Position numbers and translations under genes: made by a program. A stretch of 64,000 bases of DNA from a virus. The notes beneath the pieces were generated by a model. It saw only the letters and a program-made list of their open reading frames with translations, had not been told where the DNA came from and ran no database searches. Numbering within the stretch: the first letter of the stretch is position 1; each line of letters begins with the position of its first letter. Positions 61,690-64,000 of the stretch are shown one piece after another. Where the stretch lies: the IMG/VR virus record IMGVR_UViG_3300024259_000010, positions 62,001 to 126,000 of that record, one strand, 5' to 3'.

Positions 61690-64000
61690 TTACCCTTCAA
61701 ATCCGGTACGTCTGCAAATAATATCGAGATTCCATACACGCTGTGCAGGACCGCCAGTAAGTATGATCTGTACGTGATGTACAAAACCGAGTTGTGCTTC
61801 TTCTTCTGTCTGATACATGGATACTTCGAATCCGTAACGTCCAGCAAGCATATGCCCGAGTTTCTGTTCTAGATCATTAATGACCATAGCATATGTAGCC
61901 TGTACATTAACATCGTCTACTCCAGCATACTTAGCCCATACAGGCAGAGTCAACTGTTTGATGTAGATAATGGTATTAACAAAACTATCGAGTGCAAGCA
62001 CACTAGTATCGTTAGCATATACAGATTTCAAACCTGGGAAATGTAAGTGTGTCATATCGTAGTACTGACAGTAGTTTACATTATTACCCCACAAGCTACG
62101 CTTGGTTGGTTTGTCATATGGGAACCATGAAAGCTCACGGAACTGATCTACTTCAGAGTACGGCAATCCGTTAGGCTGCTGTTTGATGTAGGTCAAGTTA
62201 TGATACTCAGCAATCTTAATTGCATACCAGATAGTGTGAGGAACATCTTTCTTGTAGTACTCGCCATTCAAGACGCCATACTGCCCGAAGATAGATCCAC
62301 GACATGCACCAGTACCAAACAGTTCTGATTCAGGATTCAAGACAATCTTAGCAGTCAGCATATCACCAGTAGCGATAGACATAGCTTCATCTTGATCTGA
62401 TCCAGACCATGTGGACATAACAATTTTGATATCATCACGGAATGACAAGAATGCAATAAGCTCATCTTTAAGAGCAACGCTATATCCAGTATCAATAATA
62501 GTATTGAATGGGAATTTAGCTTTGTCTTCAATCTGAGGATTAAAGGTTCTGTCATAGAATTTCTCAATGAGTGCTTCAATTCTATTAGTACCGAGAGGTC
62601 CACCAGTATCGTCATCCAAAGATGCGCCATCAATATCAGTATCACCATCACTACCATCAGTTAAGTAATCTGGGGTAGAGGAAACGAATTCGCTCATTCC
62701 AGCTTCTCTTACAATCGCAGGAGTATTGAAACCATAATCAAGATTATCACCAAGTACTATTTCAGCATAACCAGAATAAGTAATAAGAACATCTTCTGCC
62801 CATGAAATTTCATAAGTACCAGCATTGTCAATAACGTCAGTTACGAAAACTTGTGTCCCGTCAATGAGTAATTCCATTCCGATATCCGGAGATACTTCAG
62901 TGGCAGTAAACTGTGAAACATCACCAGGGACATCAACAGTACAACCAGTCTCTGCGATATTAGCAACTGTCATAGTAACATTAGCACCACCATTAAGAGC
63001 AATAACTATATCAACCGAAGTACCATCTATTTCACCAGTAGTTCCAACAGGAGCATCCCACGTTAGTAAGATATTCGAGCCGTCAACTTCAACAGTATTG
63101 ATAGTAGTAGTTTCAGCATTGCCAAATGTAACAACATCGTCAATCTGTGGAGATGGAGCATGTGGTGTAAACAGATTCTTAGAAACAGTTTCAGTTACAT
63201 TACCAGTATGTTCAAAGGCATCAACAATATTGAATGCATCCACATCATTAGGATTCTCTTCATCGAAGTCACCAAGTGCAACCTCGTTATATGAGGTAGG
63301 ATCTTCAGACTTAACAATAATTTTACCGTTAAGGATATTGATCTTATATGCTTTGGTATCATCTTCTTCATAACCAACAATCGGGTTAGAGATCGAATGC
63401 CATGGATCAGCTGGTGTCTGTAAGATTTCAGCTCCACCAAGTTCTTTTTTGACGCTCAAAATAGAATCATCAAAGAATTTAGAATACATATCATCTTGAA
63501 TTTCTTTTACATAAGCAGGGTAGAAATGTGCATTGACAGGAGAAACATATGAAGCATCGAAATAACGACCAAACATATTTTCAAAGTCAACATTAATACC
63601 ATCTTCAACGGTACCGTCAATAGTAGCAAATTCAAATGAGTAAGGACTGTATTTAGTTTTTACAAAACTAAATGTGCTAAATCCATAATCTTTTTGAACA
63701 AACCCTAATTCAAGGAACGAAGATTTACTAGAATTAATTCTATCATATGCAGCTTCAATGTCAGAAGTATTGTTCCATAAACGGAATCCAAGATCATTAC
63801 CATACTTACCTTCATTAGTAACATCAAATGCCATAACAGGAACAGTGTTACCACTATTAGTAGCCTGTATGTTAGCGATCGATTCACCGACTTCAAGTTT
63901 TCTATAAGTATAAGTATAATCAACTGATCCAGAAGTTGGAATGTTACACTCTAAAACATAAGAGGCTTTGGCCATAAGCTTTGTACCAGTACCATCATTG
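61690..64000 (-). CDS. Tail sheath protein, N-terminus beyond window
   Basis: The C-terminal 761 codons from ATG 63975 are visible, but the frame stays open to the window edge (upstream residues NDGTGTKL). The ATG at 63975 lacks a ribosome site, so the real start is probably outside. The C-terminal domain, with LPVWAKYAGVDDVNVQATYA, INDLEQKLGHMLAGRYGFEV and the final RVWNLDIICRRTGFEG, is the conserved sheath core that binds the tube. The middle (about 250-430 from 63975) is a beta-rich insertion with Val/Thr/Asp, likely an outward-facing domain. The contractile sheath drives DNA injection. The next gene is the tail tube protein. Confidence 0.8.
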   Translation of the reverse strand, partial: NDGTGTKLMAKASYVLECNIPTSGSVDYTYTYRKLEVGESIANIQATNSGNTVPVMAFDVTNEGKYGNDLGFRLWNNTSDIEAAYDRINSSKSSFLELGFVQKDYGFSTFSFVKTKYSPYSFEFATIDGTVEDGINVDFENMFGRYFDASYVSPVNAHFYPAYVKEIQDDMYSKFFDDSILSVKKELGGAEILQTPADPWHSISNPIVGYEEDDTKAYKINILNGKIIVKSEDPTSYNEVALGDFDEENPNDVDAFNIVDAFEHTGNVTETVSKNLFTPHAPSPQIDDVVTFGNAETTTINTVEVDGSNILLTWDAPVGTTGEIDGTSVDIVIALNGGANVTMTVANIAETGCTVDVPGDVSQFTATEVSPDIGMELLIDGTQVFVTDVIDNAGTYEISWAEDVLITYSGYAEIVLGDNLDYGFNTPAIVREAGMSEFVSSTPDYLTDGSDGDTDIDGASLDDDTGGPLGTNRIEALIEKFYDRTFNPQIEDKAKFPFNTIIDTGYSVALKDELIAFLSFRDDIKIVMSTWSGSDQDEAMSIATGDMLTAKIVLNPESELFGTGACRGSIFGQYGVLNGEYYKKDVPHTIWYAIKIAEYHNLTYIKQQPNGLPYSEVDQFRELSWFPYDKPTKRSLWGNNVNYCQYYDMTHLHFPGLKSVYANDTSVLALDSFVNTIIYIKQLTLPVWAKYAGVDDVNVQATYAMVINDLEQKLGHMLAGRYGFEVSMYQTEEEAQLGFVHHVQIILTGGPAQRVWNLDIICRRTGFEG

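Noticed and set aside
1-64000. tRNA genes
   Set aside because: I looked in the intergenic gaps for T-loop type GGTTCRA strings with matching acceptor stems and saw none. A covariance-model scan would be needed to be certain.
1-64000. Phage nucleus shell (chimallin) or tubulin PhuZ
   Set aside because: No product shows the tubulin GGGTG loop, and no chimallin-like protein was recognised. They may lie outside this window.

Overview
The window is part of the genome of a large (jumbo-class) tailed myovirus, about 64 kb of AT-rich DNA (GC in the mid-30s %) with almost continuous coding, strong AGGAG-type ribosome sites and stem-loop terminators between transcription units. A contractile tail is supported by a tail tube and tail sheath pair, a portal, and a large baseplate-type protein. 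A short lipoprotein and small membrane proteins in a lysis-like cassette suggest a Gram-negative host. Several traits point to phiKZ-type phages: pieces that look like a split, phage-encoded multisubunit RNA polymerase, the TATATTAC motif described for phiKZ early promoters placed a fixed distance before the first open frame, and TATG motifs about 34 nt before late-type genes. Unlike phiKZ itself, this phage also carries a two-gene type IIA topoisomerase and a GroEL-like chaperonin. No tRNA, CRISPR array or insertion sequence was seen.

Layout. 1-3.9 kb (minus): a partial baseplate-like protein and a virion protein. 4-9.9 kb (plus): five genes, ending with an M48-like membrane metallopeptidase. 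10-17.2 kb (minus): an unknown protein, the chaperonin, three unknown or structural genes, and the palm/thumb part of a family B DNA polymerase whose exonuclease half is missing. 17.3-21.4 kb (plus): an early-promoter unit with small membrane proteins, a nested palindrome, and a beta'-type RNA polymerase fragment. 21.4-23.5 kb (minus): three unknown genes. 23.6-25.5 kb (plus): small genes including a lipoprotein and a holin-like protein. 25.6-31.7 kb (plus): GyrB-like and GyrA-like subunits with two unknown genes between. 31.7-35.4 kb (minus): two head-protein-like genes, one with an extremely acidic low-complexity tail. 35.5-43.4 kb (plus): a beta C-terminal-like fragment, a repeat-rich virion protein, a glycosyltransferase-like protein, an early membrane-anchored coiled coil, and a possible beta N-terminal fragment. 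43.4-58 kb (minus): tail or fibre proteins, a sugar-enzyme-like protein, a radical SAM/SPASM enzyme and a 1328-residue virion protein with a cysteine-rich tail. 58-60.8 kb (plus): the portal. 60.8-64 kb (minus): tail tube and sheath.

The most notable arrangement is the radical SAM/SPASM enzyme (52618-53982) directly downstream of the 1328-residue protein. The last 195 residues of that protein hold 25 cysteines, seven of them in Cys-x-x-x-Glu/Asp motifs. This is the layout expected of a peptide-modifying radical SAM enzyme and its substrate, but here the substrate region is the tail of a virion protein. My working hypothesis is enzymatic crosslinking of a phage baseplate or tail protein.

Functional calls rest on motifs read by eye. 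About half of the genes are unrecognised, and this is stated in each entry.
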